A stretch of 34,276 nucleotides of DNA from JAEUIG01 sp046349775 (GCA_046349775.1 JAXMBS010000059.1:1-34276); one strand, 5' to 3'. Positions 18,370 to 29,530 are shown, numbered from the stretch's first letter. Notes: generated by a model from the letters alone, not told the origin. Numbers and translations: made by a program.

Positions 18370-20378
18370 CTCGGCCACGAGTTCTCTCACCGCCGTCGCA
18401 ATCTCCTTCCCCGTCGGCACCACTGCCGCCTCGAGCGGCGGACTATACGGCGTCGGGCAGTGCCCTGCTCAGCTGCTGATCGCCGCATCCAGATCGTTGA
18501 ATCCTGCGTCCACAACCGCCGCCGCAATCTCCGCCCCGAACCCGCACGGCCCCGTCGGCTCATCCACGACCAGCAGCCGCCCCGTCTTCGCCACCGACGC
18601 CAGGATCGTCTCCACATCCAGCGCGCCACTGTTCGCGGATCAACCACCTCCACCGAGATGCCATCCTTCTCCAGGTCGTCGCACACTGCCAGCGTCTGAT
18701 GCACCATCCGCGCCAGCGCGACCACCGTCACATCGCGCCCCTCGCGCGCGATCCGCGCCTTTCCAAACTCGATCTCGTAATCCCCCTCCGGCACCGGCCC
18801 CTTCACCTGCAGAATCTCGCGATGCTCCAGGAACAGCACCGGGTCATCGCACCGCAGCGCCCGCAGCAGTAATCCCTTTGCATCCGCCGGCGTCGACGGC
18901 ACCACCACCCGCAGCCCCGGCACCTGCGCATACATCCCGTAGTAGCTCCCCGAGTGATGTGTCGCCGCCGAATGCCCGATCCCGATGCACCCCCGCAGCA
19001 GCACCGGCATCTTCAGCCGCCCGCTCGACATGTACTGCATCTTCGCAATCTGGTTGACAATCTCCCCCACGCTGTCGAGCACAAAGTCCGCAAACATGAA
19101 GTCGATCAGCGGCCGCGTCCCCGTCATCGCCGCCCCGCACGCCAGCCCCACAAACCCGCGCTCGCAGATCGGCGTGTCACACAGCCGCTCCGGCCCATAG
19201 AGATCGTACAGCCCCTTCGTCGTCACAAAGTTCCCGCCCCGCTTCCCGATCCCTTCCCCCATCACAAAGATCTTCGGATTCCGCCCCATCTCCCCCGCCA
19301 GCGCCTCCAAAGTCGCCTGCGAGTAAGTCAGCGTGCGCTCAGCACCGCCGCCACCTTTCGCTGGCGGTTTCGCGCCGTCCCCGCGCGCCGCCCCCTCCGC
19401 ATACACATGCCGCGTCACCGTCGCTGCCTCCGGCCACGGACTCGACTCCGCAAACTCCCGCCCCTCCTTCACCACCTGCGCTACTTCCGCATCGATCGCC
19501 GCAAACCGATCATCCCCGTTCGACTTCGCATCGCCGACCGAGCTCCGCAGCCGCGCAATCGGACACCGCTGCTTCCACTCCTCGACTTCCTCACGCGTCC
19601 GATAACCAAAGTCCCCCATCCCCTCCGCATGCGCCCGCGTGCGATACGTCTTGCACTCGATCAGCGTCGGCCCACCCCCCGCCCGCGCCCGCGCGATCGC
19701 CTCGCCCGCCACCTCGTGAATCTTCAGCACATCGTTGCCATCCAGCTCGAACCCCTGAATCCCATAACACGCCGCCCGGTTCCCCACGCTCGGGCTCCCG
19801 CTCGAATACGCAAACGGCACCTCCGTCGCATACTGATTGTTCTCGCACACGAAGATCACCGGCAGCTTCCAGATCGCCGCCATGTTCAGCCCTTCGTGAA
19901 ACGCGCCGTTGTTGACGGCCCCGTCCCCGAAGAACGCCACCCCCACCGTCCCGTTCTTCAGCAGCTTCGAGCTGTACCCGCCCCCGCACGCCTGCAGAAT
20001 GCACGGCCCGACGATCCCGCTCGTCCCCATCATCCCGATCTCGGGCGAAAACAGATGCATGCTCCCGCCCCGCCCCTGCGAGCACCCGGTCGCGCGCCCG
20101 AACAGCTCCGCCATCAATTCACGCGGCGGCATCCCCTTCGCCAGCGCATGCCCATGCCCCCGATGCGTGCTGAACACCGAGTCCTCGCGCGTCAGGTGAT
20201 CGCACACCGCCGTCGCAATCGCCTCCTGCCCCACATACGTATGACACGCCCCGTGGATCAGCCCCCGCTGATGACACCGCGCCAGCTCCTCCTCCGTCTG
20301 CCGAATAATCTGCATCGTCCGATACAGCCGGTACACGCGATCGATGGCAGGTGCCGCTTTAATAGTCGCCTGAGACAT
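18367..20378 (-). CDS. 2-oxoacid dehydrogenase E1, fused alpha and beta subunits (frameshifted C-terminus)
   Basis: A thiamine-diphosphate-dependent decarboxylase, about 670 residues, with the alpha subunit (1 to about 330) fused to beta (about 345 on). The ThDP motif GDGAVNNGAFHEGLNMAA begins at 151, ending ENNQYA at 184. The beta half has GEGIGKRGGNFVTTKGL, CDTPICERGFVGLACGAA and STPADAKGLL. The main frame breaks near 18630 (one C missing after VVDPRTVA). The next frame restores PLDVETILASVAKTGRLLVVDE, and two further shifts near 18425-18480 lead to LEAAVVPTGKEIATAVRELVAE and a TAA at 18367. The ATG at 20378 is chosen by homology. Fused E1 proteins act on pyruvate, acetoin or branched-chain 2-oxoacids; which one is not readable. 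E2 follows. Confidence 0.85.
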
Positions 20379-20381
20379 GCT

Positions 20382-20416
20382 GGGAGTAGATAGTGGGTAG
20401 TTGGTAGTGGGTAGGT
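20382..20416. repeat. Heptamer-period array upstream of E1
   Basis: Five units: GGGAGTA, GATAGTG, GGTAGTT, GGTAGTG, GGTAGGT. It starts four bases before the E1 ATG (minus strand). The period-7 pattern fades through GGTCGTC, TGGCGCC, TGGTCGT up to about 20448. Confidence 0.8.
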
Positions 20417-20440
20417 GTTTGGTCGTCTGGCGCCTGGTCG

Positions 20441-20728
20441 TTAGTCTGACCACGGGAGCATCGCTCTGTCTCCACCTCCGCGCTCGTACAGTGACCCTGC
20501 CATCGCGTCTATCTCGCCTGAGCCGGGCAGATCAGCATTCATGTAAAGGAGGAGCGGCACGAAAACTGTGTCCTGCATTTTCGTCCACGCAGGCGTTGGA
20601 AGAATTCCCTGACCAACGAGCCACGCGGATGACCAATAGGTGCCGATGTACGAGACCGGTAGCAAGACTATCCCCACCAGCACCATCACGGAGCGTCTGA
20701 CGCTTCGGCGGAGGCGGGTCGTGGGCAT
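20441..20728 (-). CDS. Small single-TM hypothetical protein
   Basis: A 95-residue protein starting MPTTRLRRSVRRS, with one hydrophobic segment (about 14-33) and a mostly uncharged tail (TKMQDTVFVPLLLYMNADLPGSGEIDAMAG). The ATG at 20728 is preferred over an upstream frame opening at 20797. No known family was recognised. It lies just upstream of the E1 gene on the same strand. Confidence 0.45.
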   Translation of the reverse strand: MPTTRLRRSVRRSVMVLVGIVLLPVSYIGTYWSSAWLVGQGILPTPAWTKMQDTVFVPLLLYMNADLPGSGEIDAMAGSLYERGGGDRAMLPWSD

Positions 20729-20768
20729 GAAGTGCAGTCTACCACGTTCTCGAGCCACGGCCTTTTTG

Positions 20769-20795
20769 CTCTGTGATCTCGGTGTCCTCTGTGGC
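20769..20795. repeat. Nine-base-period triplicate
   Basis: CTCTGTGAT, CTCGGTGTC, CTCTGTGGC: three 9-base units in the gap before the small membrane protein gene. A different period from the heptamer arrays. Confidence 0.6.
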
Positions 20796-20833
20796 AAATC
20801 TACTTCGGGTGTCTGCTCATTTCACGACGATCT

Positions 20834-20874
20834 ATAAACCATCAACCGCTTACGAGTTTCGAGTTCCGGATTTC
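20834..20874. repeat. Weak heptamer-period array after the isomerase gene
   Basis: ATAAACC and ATCAACC (20834-20847), then GAGTTTC, GAGTTCC and GGATTTC (20854-20874). It ends four bases before the stop codon of the sugar-isomerase-like gene. Confidence 0.55.
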
Positions 20875-20877
20875 CCC

Positions 20878-21771
20878 TTAAACCAATTCCCGAATTCTCT
20901 TGAGGCTCCTCCGCGCCGCTTCATCCAGATTCTCCTCACTCCCGCCCCCGCGCAGCGGCGAACACATCTCGTACGCCACATACCCATCGAACCCTCCGTC
21001 CTTCAGCCCTCGGAAGAACTCGGCGAGATCAATGAACCCCTCCCCCAGCGGCACCGCCCGCACCGCCTCTGGCTCCATGCGCTCATAGTTCACCAGCTCC
21101 GGCCGGTAGTGAAACCGCGGCAGCCGCACATAATCCGCCAGCGTCGTCTGCACCATCCGCGGCGCCATCCGTTTCGCCGATTCATACAGATCGCCACCCG
21201 TCAGCGCGATCGACCACGGATCGAACATCAGCTTCAGGTTCGGATGCCCCACATCGATCAGCAGCTCCTCGATCGACTCCACCGTCAGCCCCACGTCGTG
21301 ATGATTCTGCAGCCCCAGCACCACCCCCTGGTCGGCCGCCACCGCCGCACACTCCTTCAGCGCCGCCACGCACCGCGTCCAGTCGCCGTGATAATTCGCC
21401 GCCTCCGTAAAATACCCGCTGAACACCCGCACGATCTTCGCCCCCAGCGTGCGGGCGATCCGTGACAGGTCCGCCACGTACCGCACCTGCATCTCCACGA
21501 ACGGCACCTCCGCCGACTGCCGCCCCGACGTGAAGTCCGTGTACCCCGCGATCGTCGCGATCTCGACCCCCGCCCGCCGCGCCGCCACGCGCACCTCCAC
21601 CAGCGACGCCTCGTCCGGGTAATCGAGCGGCGACAGATGCGGCCGCTTCCCCCCCAGCTCCACCGCCGGATACCCCAGCGCCGCCGCCTTCTTCAGGAAT
21701 TCGACGACCCCCAGCCGATGCTGCCCCCAGTACCCGGCATAGCTCACGGAAAACAGGGCAGGCGTCATCAT
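20878..21771 (-). CDS. Sugar phosphate isomerase/epimerase-like TIM-barrel protein
   Basis: A 297-residue protein of the xylose-isomerase-like/AP-endonuclease-2 superfamily. Typical barrel segments are visible: FSVSYAGYWG at the N-terminus, AALGYPAVELGG, GAKIVRVFSGY, GVVLGLQNHHDVG with conserved Glu replaced by Gln and His-His, LKLMFDPWSIALTGGD, and DGYVAYEMCSPLRGGG with a metal-binding Glu. Likely cytosolic, acting on a sugar or inositol-type substrate. ATGATG at 21771/21768 gives two equivalent starts. No frame problem, unlike its neighbours. Substrate unknown. Confidence 0.82.
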   Translation of the reverse strand: MMTPALFSVSYAGYWGQHRLGVVEFLKKAAALGYPAVELGGKRPHLSPLDYPDEASLVEVRVAARRAGVEIATIAGYTDFTSGRQSAEVPFVEMQVRYVADLSRIARTLGAKIVRVFSGYFTEAANYHGDWTRCVAALKECAAVAADQGVVLGLQNHHDVGLTVESIEELLIDVGHPNLKLMFDPWSIALTGGDLYESAKRMAPRMVQTTLADYVRLPRFHYRPELVNYERMEPEAVRAVPLGEGFIDLAEFFRGLKDGGFDGYVAYEMCSPLRGGGSEENLDEAARRSLKRIRELV

Positions 21772-21849
21772 GGCAGCGGCGGCTCGAGATAGATGCGAGC
21801 CAACGAGACTACCACAATCCCCGCTGGAGTTCCGCCTTCAGGCGGCCCC

Positions 21850-23596
21850 TCAACTCGACGCTCCCTTCGACTCCTCCCGCACCCCCAGCATCCGCTGCGC
21901 CGCGCGCTGCACCAACCCCGCCTTCAGCGCACTCGTCAGCATCCCCAGGTGCAGCAGCACGAACGCCAGCAGCAGCGACGGCAGGCCCTTCCAGCGTATC
22001 GACTGATGCGCGAACTGGTACCCGTACGCCAGCAGCCCGATATACATCGCCGATAACTGCACGATCGTCGCCAGCTTCAGCAGCCCCGTCGGCCGCAGCC
22101 AGCCCACGGCGACGATCACCGCCGTCAGCACGCCGAAGTACGCCAGAACGCCCCACGTCGGCAGCGTCTGCAGCCGAATGTGATCGATCATCGCCCCCTC
22201 GCACATGATCAGCACGCCCGTCCCCATGACGCGCAGATGTCGCGCCACCTCGTCATCCAGCACCACACCGACGATTACCAGCACCACCGCCAGCGCATGG
22301 GCGATCACCAGCGTCGACGGCACCGGCAACTCCGCCACCAGCCCGAACCGCGTGCAGCCAATCGCCGCGAGTGCGATCGCCTCGCACCAGTCGCTCGTGC
22401 GACCCCGCCGCGCCGCCACGCCCCCCGCCAGCACCGCCGCCGCCAGCAGCGGCCACGGCTGGAGCACCGACAGCGTCCACAGACTCACTGTCGCCGACCG
22501 ATCCACCACGGCCAGCAGCGCGAGACTGTACACCGCCGCCCGCCGCGCCCCCGCCACTCCGCGCCAAGCCGCCACCGCATAAAACACAACCGCCGCCATC
22601 AGCGCCCACCACACCGGCGCCCCCACCGTCCCCAGCAGCCGGCCGAGAAACTCCGCCTCGGCCGCATTCCGACCCGTCCCCGGCAACGACAAGCCTACCA
22701 CCAGCCGCCGGAATCGCCAGCCCCCACCACTGCACCTCCCGCCGTCCGCTCTGTACCCCTGCTTCCAGCACCAGCACCGCCGCCGCCAGCAGCACCGGCG
22801 CGAGGAAGTACAGCCCGAAGATGTTCTCCAGCCGATACGCCGCGGCAAACTTGAGCGCCGTCGCCGCATCGAACGACAGGCACAGCGTGTACGACCGCAA
22901 ACACAGGCAGAACCCCAGGAACACGAACAGCGTCCACGGATACCAGCCCCACTGCCACGGCGAGCCGTTGTTCTCGACCGCCCGCGGCCCGCGACGCACC
23001 GCCGGCCACAGCAGCAGGATCGACAGCCCCACCACGAACGGAAACGCGAAGATCCGCCACGTCGTCCCGACAACGTCGCTGGCCTTCAGCGTCGGCAGCA
23101 GCCACAGCGGATACAGAAACAGCACCGCCAGTTGCGCGTAATACGGCAGCCGATAGCTCGCCGGCAGCTTCAGTCGCAGCCCGCGCAGCACGAATTCCGA
23201 AATCGCCGCCGCCACGCCCAGCCCCACCACCAGCAGCCGCGCCCCGCGCCCGGGATCGGCCTGCAGCGTGCTGTCGGCGCACAGCGCCAGCTCCAGGAAC
23301 AGCAGCAGCAGGATCATGAAGATGGAGCGAGCGTCGTCCCACACCTTCCACAGCCGGACGATCACAAAGGCGATCGCCGCCAGGATCGCCGCATACCCGG
23401 CAATCAACCCCAGCAGCCCCTCCGGCGACAGCGGATGCCCCTCCGCCTGCAGCGGAATCCCGGTCGCGTGAATGAAACACGCCGCGCTCAGCAGATAGAA
23501 CGGGTTCGGACAGCTCACCCGCCGCCTCAGCCGGGGCCCGCCCAGAAAGTCCCGCAACTCCAGCGTCCATCCGCTCCGCGCTGGCTCCGTCGACAT
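21850..23596 (-). CDS. Large polytopic membrane protein of unknown function (one frameshift)
   Basis: About 580 residues with roughly 15 hydrophobic segments, most of them 18-22 long. The first half runs in one frame from ATG 23596 (MSTEPARSGWTLELRDFLGG) to about 22700 (WWGLAIPAAG). The second half continues in another frame as LVVGLSLPGTGRNAAEAEFLG and ends VREESKGASS at 21850. A one-base change near 22695-22705 joins them. No transporter or enzyme motif was recognised. It is divergent from the WD40 kinase gene across a 267-base gap. Confidence 0.65.
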
Positions 23597-23863
23597 CGCA
23601 TCCCTCGCCACGAATGGGCCCAACGAGTCGGATCTGAGACGTGCTGAGGGATGGAACGCGGGTTGGCTGCAGTTGTTCAACAGACGATCGGGGAACTGTC
23701 ACGAGAATCTGCCGTGGTCCAGGCAACTTCGGCCCAGCAATTGGCCTACCTAACGGCAGGTTCCCTGATACATCGGCGATGCAATCCCTACGCCAGCAAA
23801 TATACTGTCCACTCTTTGCCCTTCGAATCCGTCATCGCGTCTTCGCCTGCTGACGATCCCCTC
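23597..23863. promoter_or_regulatory. Divergent intergenic region between membrane protein and WD40 kinase
   Basis: The 267 bases separating two divergently read genes should hold both promoters. I see no clear -35/-10 pair, operator palindrome or repeat array, so this is a positional call only. Confidence 0.35.
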
Positions 23864-26800
23864 ATGGTTTCACCCATCCCCAACGAGGAGCCGACACTCG
23901 CGCCGCGCACGCCTCCAACGTCCGGTTATTCCGAGCCTCCCTTCGGACCGCGGCCGCTTTCCGTCGGTCAAGCCGGCGCACGGCAAGTCGGCGAATACGA
24001 GCTGCTCGAAGAAGTCGCCCGCGGCGGCATGGGCGTGGTCTATAAGGCCCGCCACATCAAGCTGGGTCGCATCGTCGCACTGAAAATGATCCTGGCCGGG
24101 CAACTGGCTGACGAGTCGGCCGTGCTCCGTTTTCAGCAGGAAGCCCGCGCAGCGGCGGCCCTCGATCACCCTGGCCTGGTCCCGATTTTTGATATCGGCG
24201 AGCACAAGGGCCAACAATACTTCACCATGCCCTTCATCGAGGGCCGCAGCCTCGCCGAAGTTGTCACGGCCGGCCCCATGCCGCCACGCGAGTCCGCCGA
24301 GCTGATGTCGCAGGTTGCAGAAGCCGTCAACTACGCCGCACCAGCGTGGCATCGTGCATCGCGACCTGAAGCCGGCCAACATTCTCATCGATCAGAACCG
24401 GCAGCCGCGCGTCACCGATTTCGGAGTCGCCAAGCAGGCAGGACACGACAGCGGATCTGACCAGCACCGGCAACATCGTCGGCACCGCCAACTACATGCC
24501 TCCGGAACAGGCCTCCGGCGATGTGGCGCGGATCAGTCCGTCGTCAGACGTCTATTCTCTGGGAGCGACGATGTACTGCCTGCTCACCGGCCGGCCCCCG
24601 TTCCAGTCGGCCAGCGTGATGGACACTCTCGTCCAGGTGCTGGGAGAGGATCCCTTGGAGCCCAGACGGCTCAATCCCGCAATTCCCCGAGACCTCGAAA
24701 CCATTGTACTCAAGTGTCTCGAGAAACCGCCGGAACGGCGGTACGCGTCCGCCGGCGACCTGGCGGCCGAACTCCAGCGCTGGCTGCGTGACGAACCGAT
24801 CCAGGCACGGCCGATCGGGCCGCTCGCTCGCGCCTGGCGCTGGTCTCAGCGCCATCGCGCCGTGGCCGCGTTGCTCGCGGCGCTCGCAGTCACGCTCGTG
24901 ATTGGCACGGCGATCTCCACCTATTTCGCCATCGCGACAAATCGGACGGCACGTCAATTCCGGGAAGCGCTGGCAAACCTGTCATTCGAAAGCGGGGTTC
25001 GAGACTACCGCGATGGGCGAACCAATAAGGGGCTTGTTAACCTGCAGCTTGCCTGGAGCCTGATCGGCGAACATCACCCCGCGCGTCTCAGCTTCGAGCG
25101 TGTCCTCGTCGACCGCTGCCTGCAGGGCGGACATCAACTGGCACCGCCGCTCCGCCACGGCCGGCGCATCGAAAGTGTCGATTTTAGTCCCGACGGTTCC
25201 TCCGTTTTGACCGCCAGCCTGGACGGCAACGTCCGCCTCTGGGATGCCTTCGGGCACTCCCTGATGCCTCCAATCACGATCCGTGCGCCGGTTCACAGCG
25301 CTCGGTTCAGTCCTGACGGCAAGCAATTCGCCACTGCGTCCGCCGACGGCAACGTCCAGCTTTGGGACCCCGGCACCGGTCGCGCGGTCGGTCAACCCCT
25401 GACTCATTCCTCGGAGGTTTTGAAAACCTGCTTCAGTCCGGATGGCCGACGCCTCGCCACGATATGCGCCGACAACACCGCCCGGTTGTGGGACCTCAGC
25501 CGAGAATTGCAGATTGGCCAACCGATGTCGCACGGAGAGATTATCGGCGTGCCGATTTCCGTCAGCGTCGCGTTCAGCGACGATGGCGCGAAGCTGTTGA
25601 CTTCCATTCACGGTAAGTCGGCACACATTTGGGACGGACATACGGCGGAGCCGTTGGGACAGCCGTTGCCGCATGATGGCCTCATCATGGCCGCAGAGTT
25701 CAATCCCGATGCCTCCCGCGTTGCAACCTGCGGACAGGACGGCGCAGTCCGCCTCTGGAACGCGGAATCTTGCGTGCTAATCGGCGAGCCGCTGCGGCAG
25801 GAATCTGGCGTATTCGACGTCCGGTTCGCGCCGGATGGAACCCGGTTCGCCGTCGGAGGAGAGACAAATATCGCTCAACTCTTTGATGCTGCGACGCTGC
25901 AGCCCATCGGTGCGCCGATGCCGCACCAGGGCGGAGTGATGCGGATCGCATTCAGCCCCGACGGAAAACGACTGGCCACCGCCTGCTCCGCCAGCACGGT
26001 GCATTTCTGGAACGGTGAAACCGGAGCGCCGATTGGCGACCCCATGGCGGGCATGAAGGGTTCGTCGTTCAAGCTCAGTTCAGCCCTCGACGGGACCCGA
26101 CTCGTCTCGGGGCATGGGACTCCACAGCTCGGCTCTGGGACGCTGCGGATCGATTTCACCGCGGCGGCTCGCCGGTCATCCTGCCGCGATCAATGCCGTC
26201 GCCGCCACCCGCGACGGAAAGCTCGCCGCGACGGCCGGGGAGGATCACCTCGTGCGAATCTGGGATCTGGACACGGCTCGTCGGAACTCCGCTGCGACAT
26301 GACGGGCCCAGGCGGCAGCTCGTCCACCTGGCCGGCAATCGGCTGGCCACCGGCAGCGCGGACGGCCGCAGCACGCTGCTGAAATCTGTCGGCCGCCGAC
26401 TCCCTTCCCGTCGAGTTCAAGCATCCCGATGCAGTTTCTGCCGTCGCATTCAATTCGATCGGCGACCGCCTGTTCACTGGCTCACACGATCACAATGCCC
26501 GCGTCTGGGATGCTGCCACCGGCAGATTGGTTCAGACTCTCGAAGGCCACAAGGGTTGGGTCAGCAGCGTCGCAGTGAACGCCAAAGGTGATCACGCTCT
26601 GACGGGAAGCTGGGACCTCACCGCGAAACTCTGGGACCTGAGCACCGGCTATGCGGTGGGGCAGCCTATGTCGCATCCGGGCTATGTCACCCGGGCACAA
26701 TTCAGCCCAGACGATCGCGTGGTGTTGACGTCGTGTGTTGATGGCGCGGCACGATTGTGGCGCGGCGAGGACGGGCGCCCCATCCGCGAGCTGGCGCGTC

Positions 26801-27246
26801 ATCCCATCCCGATTTTTGATTGCTGCTTCAGTGCCGACGGCCGACTGGTCGCCACCGCCAGCCGCGATCGGACCTGCCAGATCTGGGACGCGGTTTCCGG
26901 AGCGCCCCTCGGCGAACCGCGCCAGCACGACGCCTTCGTCAACAGCGTCGCGTTCTGCGGACAGGAGGCGGCGGTGGTGACCGGAACCAGCGCCGGTTTG
27001 GTCCAGGTGTGGCCGGTGTTGCTGCCCGATTTGGCCGGCGCCAGCCGTGAAGCGGTCGTCCAGGCAACGGAACTCTGGGTCGGATCGCGCACCAGAAAAG
27101 ACGGACTTGCTCAACCCCTTGACGACCTGGAACTTGATACACTGCGGCGACAACTGGGCGATAGCGATCCTATCCATCAGCTCTCCCAGAACTTCCGCCC
27201 AATCCCATCACAGCGCTCCGCAAAAGCGGGCGGACCCGCGGACTAA
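23864..27246 (+). CDS. Membrane Ser/Thr protein kinase with WD40 repeats (several frameshifts)
   Basis: When the frames are joined, a protein of about 1125 residues: an N-terminal kinase, one TM segment and a long WD40 part. The kinase shows VARGGMGVVYKA, K74 in VALKM, HRDLKPANIL, VTDFGVAK and YMPPEQASGDV. Frame changes near 24339 (extra G) and 24445 split it. The TM segment (AVAALLAALAVTLVIGTAIS) is at 24865-24930. About 14-15 WD40 units (pattern FSPDG...LATAS..DG..RLWD) follow, enough for two seven-bladed propellers, probably outside the membrane as a ligand or partner sensor. Further shifts occur near 26115, 26170, 26280 and 26390. The ATG at 23864 is the best start; no ribosome site is seen. 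The FHA gene follows after 26 bases. Confidence 0.85.
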
Positions 27247-27272
27247 CCACCGCTCATCACAGCGAGTACGTC

Positions 27273-28484
27273 ATGCAGCTTCAGCTACACGTCGTGTCCG
27301 GACCAGATCGCGGACTCACCCTGACGATCAAGGAGGGGGACGAAGTCAACATCGGCCGTGGTCAGGGCGCCACTTTCACACTTTCAGACCCGCGCGTCTC
27401 GCGCAAGCACTGCGCTGTGCGCGTGGCGGACGGAGTGGTCTCGCTCAAAGACGGCGGCAGCACCGGCGGGACGATCGTCAATCACCAGCGCGTCCCGGAC
27501 GCCACACTCGCGAATGGCGATACGATCCAGATCGGCGACACGACCCTGCGGCTGGACGTCATCTCGGAAGGAACCGCGGCCACGAAGCCCGGTTCGAAAG
27601 CAGTCCCGGTCGCACCGAGCGACGCGCTCAGTGAGCTGATCGGTCAGAAACTGTCGCTATACTCGATTGAGAAAGCGCTGGCGGAAGGTGCATCCGGCAA
27701 GGTGTTTCTCGCCACGAACACCGACAACGGCGGCCGGGTCGCGCTCAAGGTGCTCTGGCCCGAGTTGATGAAGGACGAGGAGCAGGCGCAGCGCTTCATC
27801 CGGGCCATGAAGACGATGTATCCCATCCGGCACGAGAACATTGTCCAGATCCAGGCCGCCGGCAAAGACTCGCGCTATGCCTGGATCGCGATGGAGTACG
27901 TGGACGGCGAAAGCCTGACCGATGTTATCCAGCGGATCGGCATTGCGGGGATGCTCGAATGGCAGCACGCCTTCCGCGTCGCCGTGCATGTCGCGCGGGC
28001 CCTCGAAGCGGCCGCTGAACACCACATCATCCACCGCAACATCATGCCGTCGAACATCCTGCTGACGAAGCAGAAGGTGGCCAAGCTGGGGGACCTGATG
28101 CTGGCCAAATCGCTCGAAGGGGGCGCCTACCAGGAGATCACGCGGCCCGGTCAGCTTATCGGCAATCTCGCCTACATGTCGCCCGAACGCACGCGAGGCG
28201 TCGACGTGGATGAGCGTTCCGACATCTACAGCCTCGGGGCCACGCTGTATGCCCTGCTGACCGGACATCCCCCATTCACCGGCACGTCGCTGCCGGTGCT
28301 GATCCAGAAAGTGCGCGATGAAGCGCCCGCCTCTCCCAAGAAGTTCCAGTTGTCGATCTCTGACCTGTTCGAAGGCATCGTCCTGCGGATGTTGTCCAAG
28401 AATCCGGACGACCGGTACGCGAGCGCGACGGCACTCCTCAAAGACCTGAACCGCGTCGCCAAGCAGCATGCCGTGCAGGTCTAA
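27273..28484 (+). CDS. FHA domain plus kinase-fold protein, probable pseudokinase
   Basis: A 403-residue soluble protein. An FHA domain (about 3-98) carries NIGRG, SRKH and STGGTIVN, the usual phosphothreonine-binding positions. A kinase fold (about 130-395) has a Gly-rich loop (EGASGKVF), ATP-site Lys159 (VALKV) and MSPERTRGVDVDERSDIYSLG. The catalytic loop reads HRNIMPSNIL, so the HRD Asp is Asn256 and the following Lys is Met. The DFG motif reads GDLM (D274 kept). It should therefore bind nucleotide but phosphorylate poorly, if at all. The gene is intact and 26 bases behind the WD40 kinase, so the likely role is to read that kinase's phosphorylation through FHA. Confidence 0.85.
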   Translation: MQLQLHVVSGPDRGLTLTIKEGDEVNIGRGQGATFTLSDPRVSRKHCAVRVADGVVSLKDGGSTGGTIVNHQRVPDATLANGDTIQIGDTTLRLDVISEGTAATKPGSKAVPVAPSDALSELIGQKLSLYSIEKALAEGASGKVFLATNTDNGGRVALKVLWPELMKDEEQAQRFIRAMKTMYPIRHENIVQIQAAGKDSRYAWIAMEYVDGESLTDVIQRIGIAGMLEWQHAFRVAVHVARALEAAAEHHIIHRNIMPSNILLTKQKVAKLGDLMLAKSLEGGAYQEITRPGQLIGNLAYMSPERTRGVDVDERSDIYSLGATLYALLTGHPPFTGTSLPVLIQKVRDEAPASPKKFQLSISDLFEGIVLRMLSKNPDDRYASATALLKDLNRVAKQHAVQV

Positions 28485-28505
28485 CCGATTTCCGATTTCG
28501 GCTTT
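28485..28505. repeat. Heptamer-period array after the FHA gene
   Basis: Three units CCGATTT, CCGATTT, CGGCTTT starting at the base after the stop codon. Confidence 0.6.
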
Positions 28506-28565
28506 GGACACGGGGGTCGGCCCCGCCGGACGTTTTCACCGCGAAAATGCAGTGTCGCTTCCCGA

Positions 28566-28582
28566 CTCTCCCCCGGGGAGAG
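28566..28582. repeat. Short palindrome CTCTCCCC/GGGGAGAG
   Basis: Eight-base arms around one central C, in the gap before the dioxygenase gene. A related sequence with CCCTCTCCCCCG and CGGGGGAGAGGG arms occurs at 33122-33177, so this looks like a dispersed palindromic element. Confidence 0.5.
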
Positions 28583-28705
28583 GGGAGTTGACGTTGGCTT
28601 TGCTATTTTCGCTGGACGCTGGTCACTCGTCTCGTCCCTCGTCCCCGCCCGTCCTCTCCGATACAGTGAACTCCCCGTACCCGCGAACCTCGTCAGGAAC
28701 CGCTC

Positions 28706-29469
28706 ATGTCGTTCGATTCCTACAAGCCACAGTACGACCGGGATGGCTTTGTCATCGTCCGCCAGTTCCTCCCGCCGGACGAATTCGCCGAACTCCGGCG
28801 GCAGCTCGACCGCTACATCAGCGACGTCGTCCCGAACCTGCCCGACAGCCACGCGTTCTACATCGACCGCGCGCGGCCCGAGACGCTCAAGCAGATGCAG
28901 CACATGCAGGTCGATCCGTTCTTCCGCGAATACTCCCGCCACCCCGCCTGGAACGCCCTGGCCTCCGCCCTCGTCGGCGAAGCGGTCAACGCCATGCCGT
29001 CCGAGTGGTTCAACAAGCCGCCGCACAGCAACAGCCCCACACCGCCGCACCAGGACAACTACTACTTCAACCTGAACCTCCGCCGCACGTCATCACCATC
29101 TGGCTGATACCGACCGCGTGGACGAAGGGAACGGCTGCTCTCCGCTACGTCGCCGGCTCGCACCGGCTTCCTCGGTATCCGCCCGCACGGTCGCTCCGAA
29201 GTGCTCGGCTTCTCCCAGGGCATCACCGATTTCAGCGACGCCGACCGCGAGCGTGAGGGCGCCGATCCTCCTCGAGCCGGGGGACGCCGTCGCCCATCAC
29301 GGCAACACCATCCACCGCGCCGAGCCGAACAGCCTGGACCGCAACCGCCGGGCGTACGCGATGGTCCTCAAAGGGGTGAGCTGCCAGCGAGACGAAGCGG
29401 CGTTTATGCGCGATATACCGAAAGCCGCTGAAGAGCCAGCACAGCCAGCTGGGGCTGAAGACGTCATGA
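28706..29469 (+). CDS. Phytanoyl-CoA dioxygenase (PhyH)-family protein, frameshifted
   Basis: An Fe(II)/2-oxoglutarate-dependent oxygenase fold of about 250 residues. From ATG 28706 (AGGAA upstream) the frame reads YDRDGFVIVRQFLPPDEFAEL, then the metal motif HQDNYYFNLN. It breaks at about 29085, moves through PHVITIWL and RYVAGSH, then HGRSEVLGFSQGITDFSDADRE and LEPGDAVAHHGNTIHRAEPN, which holds the distal His and the 2-oxoglutarate-binding Arg in NRRAYAMV. The end is ambiguous; the most natural completion ends SQHSQLGLKTS with TGA at 29467. At least four single-base shifts are needed. The substrate is unknown; PhyH-like enzymes hydroxylate many small molecules. Confidence 0.75.
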
Positions 29470-29478
29470 GCCATGAAG

Positions 29479-29494
29479 GAAGATTGCAATCTTC
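29479..29494. repeat. Perfect 16-base palindrome
   Basis: GAAGATTG followed by CAATCTTC, in the gap between the PhyH-like and class IV aminotransferase genes. Could be an operator or a weak hairpin; no loop. Confidence 0.5.
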
Positions 29495-29502
29495 TTCCTT
29501 CC

Positions 29503-29530
29503 CTACCCACCACCCACGACCAACGACCCA
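29503..29530. repeat. Heptamer-period array just before the class IV aminotransferase
   Basis: Four units: CTACCCA, CCACCCA, CGACCAA, CGACCCA. On the other strand they read as GGTNGTN-type units. The array ends four bases before the GTG start codon at 29535. Confidence 0.8.

Noticed and set aside
18954..20393. 479-codon plus-strand reading frame opposite E1
   Set aside because: Arg/Pro/His-rich shadow of the E1 gene, which has clear ThDP motifs on the minus strand.
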